Positions 63,734 to 64,000 of a DNA stretch of 64,000 bases are shown piece after piece (positions within the stretch are counted from its first letter, which is position 1; every line of letters starts with the position of its first letter). A program made the translations under genes and the position numbers. The stretch lies in contig NZ_CP081149.1 of the NCBI RefSeq assembly GCF_019665785.1, positions 1,054,001 to 1,118,000 on the forward strand, written 5' to 3'. This stretch comes from Deefgea piscis (GTDB lineage: Bacteria > Pseudomonadota > Gammaproteobacteria > Burkholderiales > Chitinibacteraceae). The notes beneath the pieces were generated by a model. That model worked only from the letters and a program-made list of their open reading frames with translations, was not told the DNA's origin and did not search any database.

Positions 63734-64000
63734 ATGTCCGAGACTAGCAAAGCGTCTGTCACTTTCGTGACGATCGAAGCAGAAGATGCCGGTCAACGGC
63801 TCGATAATTTTTTATTAAAAATGTTGAAAGGAGTACCTAAAAGCCATATTTACCGCATTGTTCGCTCGGGTGAAATTCGAGTGAATAAGGGGCGGGTAGA
63901 TGTGACTTATCGCATTGCTGCGAATGATGTGATTCGCATTCCACCGGTACGCGTTGCCGAGAAAGCAGCGGTGCCAGCGACTGTTTCTGGTGCTGCACAG
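63734..64000 (+). CDS. rluC: 23S rRNA pseudouridine synthase RluC, N-terminal part
   Basis: The gene runs off the right edge after 89 codons. The visible part is the S4 RNA-binding domain: VTIEAEDAGQRLDNFLLKMLKGVPKSHIYRIVRSGEIRVNKGRVDVTYRIAANDVIRIPPVRV. RluC isomerises uridines 955, 2504 and 2580 of 23S rRNA in E. coli. The divergent rne-rluC arrangement is conserved and supports the name. The ATG at 63734 was chosen; an earlier ATG at 63726 is in another frame. Confidence 0.93.
   Translation, partial: MSETSKASVTFVTIEAEDAGQRLDNFLLKMLKGVPKSHIYRIVRSGEIRVNKGRVDVTYRIAANDVIRIPPVRVAEKAAVPATVSGAAQ

Noticed and set aside
1..64000. CRISPR arrays
   Set aside because: No series of regularly spaced direct repeats of CRISPR size was seen; the only tandem repeats are the 36-bp units inside rne.

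Overview
The window looks like the chromosome of a betaproteobacterium, most likely of the order Neisseriales (a Chitinibacteraceae or Chromobacteriaceae relative). This rests on the divergent rne/rluC pair, the alaA-hom-thrC cluster, an IF-1 paralogue with a basic tail and an EpsB/D/E/F/G/XrtB/EpsI/EpsL exopolysaccharide locus. The genus is inferred from gene content only.

Layout. 1-4377: end of a CHASE2 adenylate/guanylate cyclase gene and a metNIQ methionine importer, all on the minus strand. 4549-4793: two identical tRNA-Ser(UGA) genes, each followed by its own terminator. 4859-8744: a 504-residue protein of unknown function, the ABC-F ATPase ybiT and infA. 9019-14893: a complete ribose operon, rbsK-D-A-C-B, ending in a LacI-type regulator that resembles Cra/FruR more than RbsR. 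Its upstream region carries a palindrome, a perfect FNR/Anr box and a further 24-bp dyad shared with a divergent DUF1615 lipoprotein gene.

16557-44796 is the accessory heart of the window: an exosortase-B / PEP-CTERM exopolysaccharide island. epsL, epsB, epsD, epsE, epsF, epsG, xrtB (epsH) and epsI are followed by a flippase, a polymerase, glycosyltransferases, two hexapeptide acetyltransferases, two heparinase-II/III-type proteins, two PaaK/CapK-like adenylate-forming enzymes and wecG/B/C-type genes for UDP-ManNAc(A). Three genes for small PEP-CTERM proteins flank the island, one to the left and two to the right. epsE carries a frameshift in a G6 tract, and EpsG has lost its Walker A motif. 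The predicted scheme is: EpsB primes undecaprenyl phosphate, glycosyltransferases build the repeat unit, Wzx and Wzy flip and polymerise it, and EpsL/D/E/F/G export it. XrtB would process the PEP-CTERM proteins.

45067-50570: htpG, a ParA-type ATPase gene, and a response-regulator/HATPase fusion gene split by a complete 1309-bp IS3-family element with a 3-bp target duplication. Removing the element restores the reading frame exactly. A 265-bp MITE-like element flanked by TA follows. 50591-55230: thrC, a small membrane protein, hom and alaA, with interspersed hairpin repeats. 55398-60048: a DUF498 protein, ugd, a polar amino-acid ABC permease and binding protein without an adjacent ATPase, and an HDOD protein. 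60186-64000: RNase E with a repeat-rich C-terminal tail, a long palindrome-rich intergenic region and the start of rluC, which runs off the right edge.
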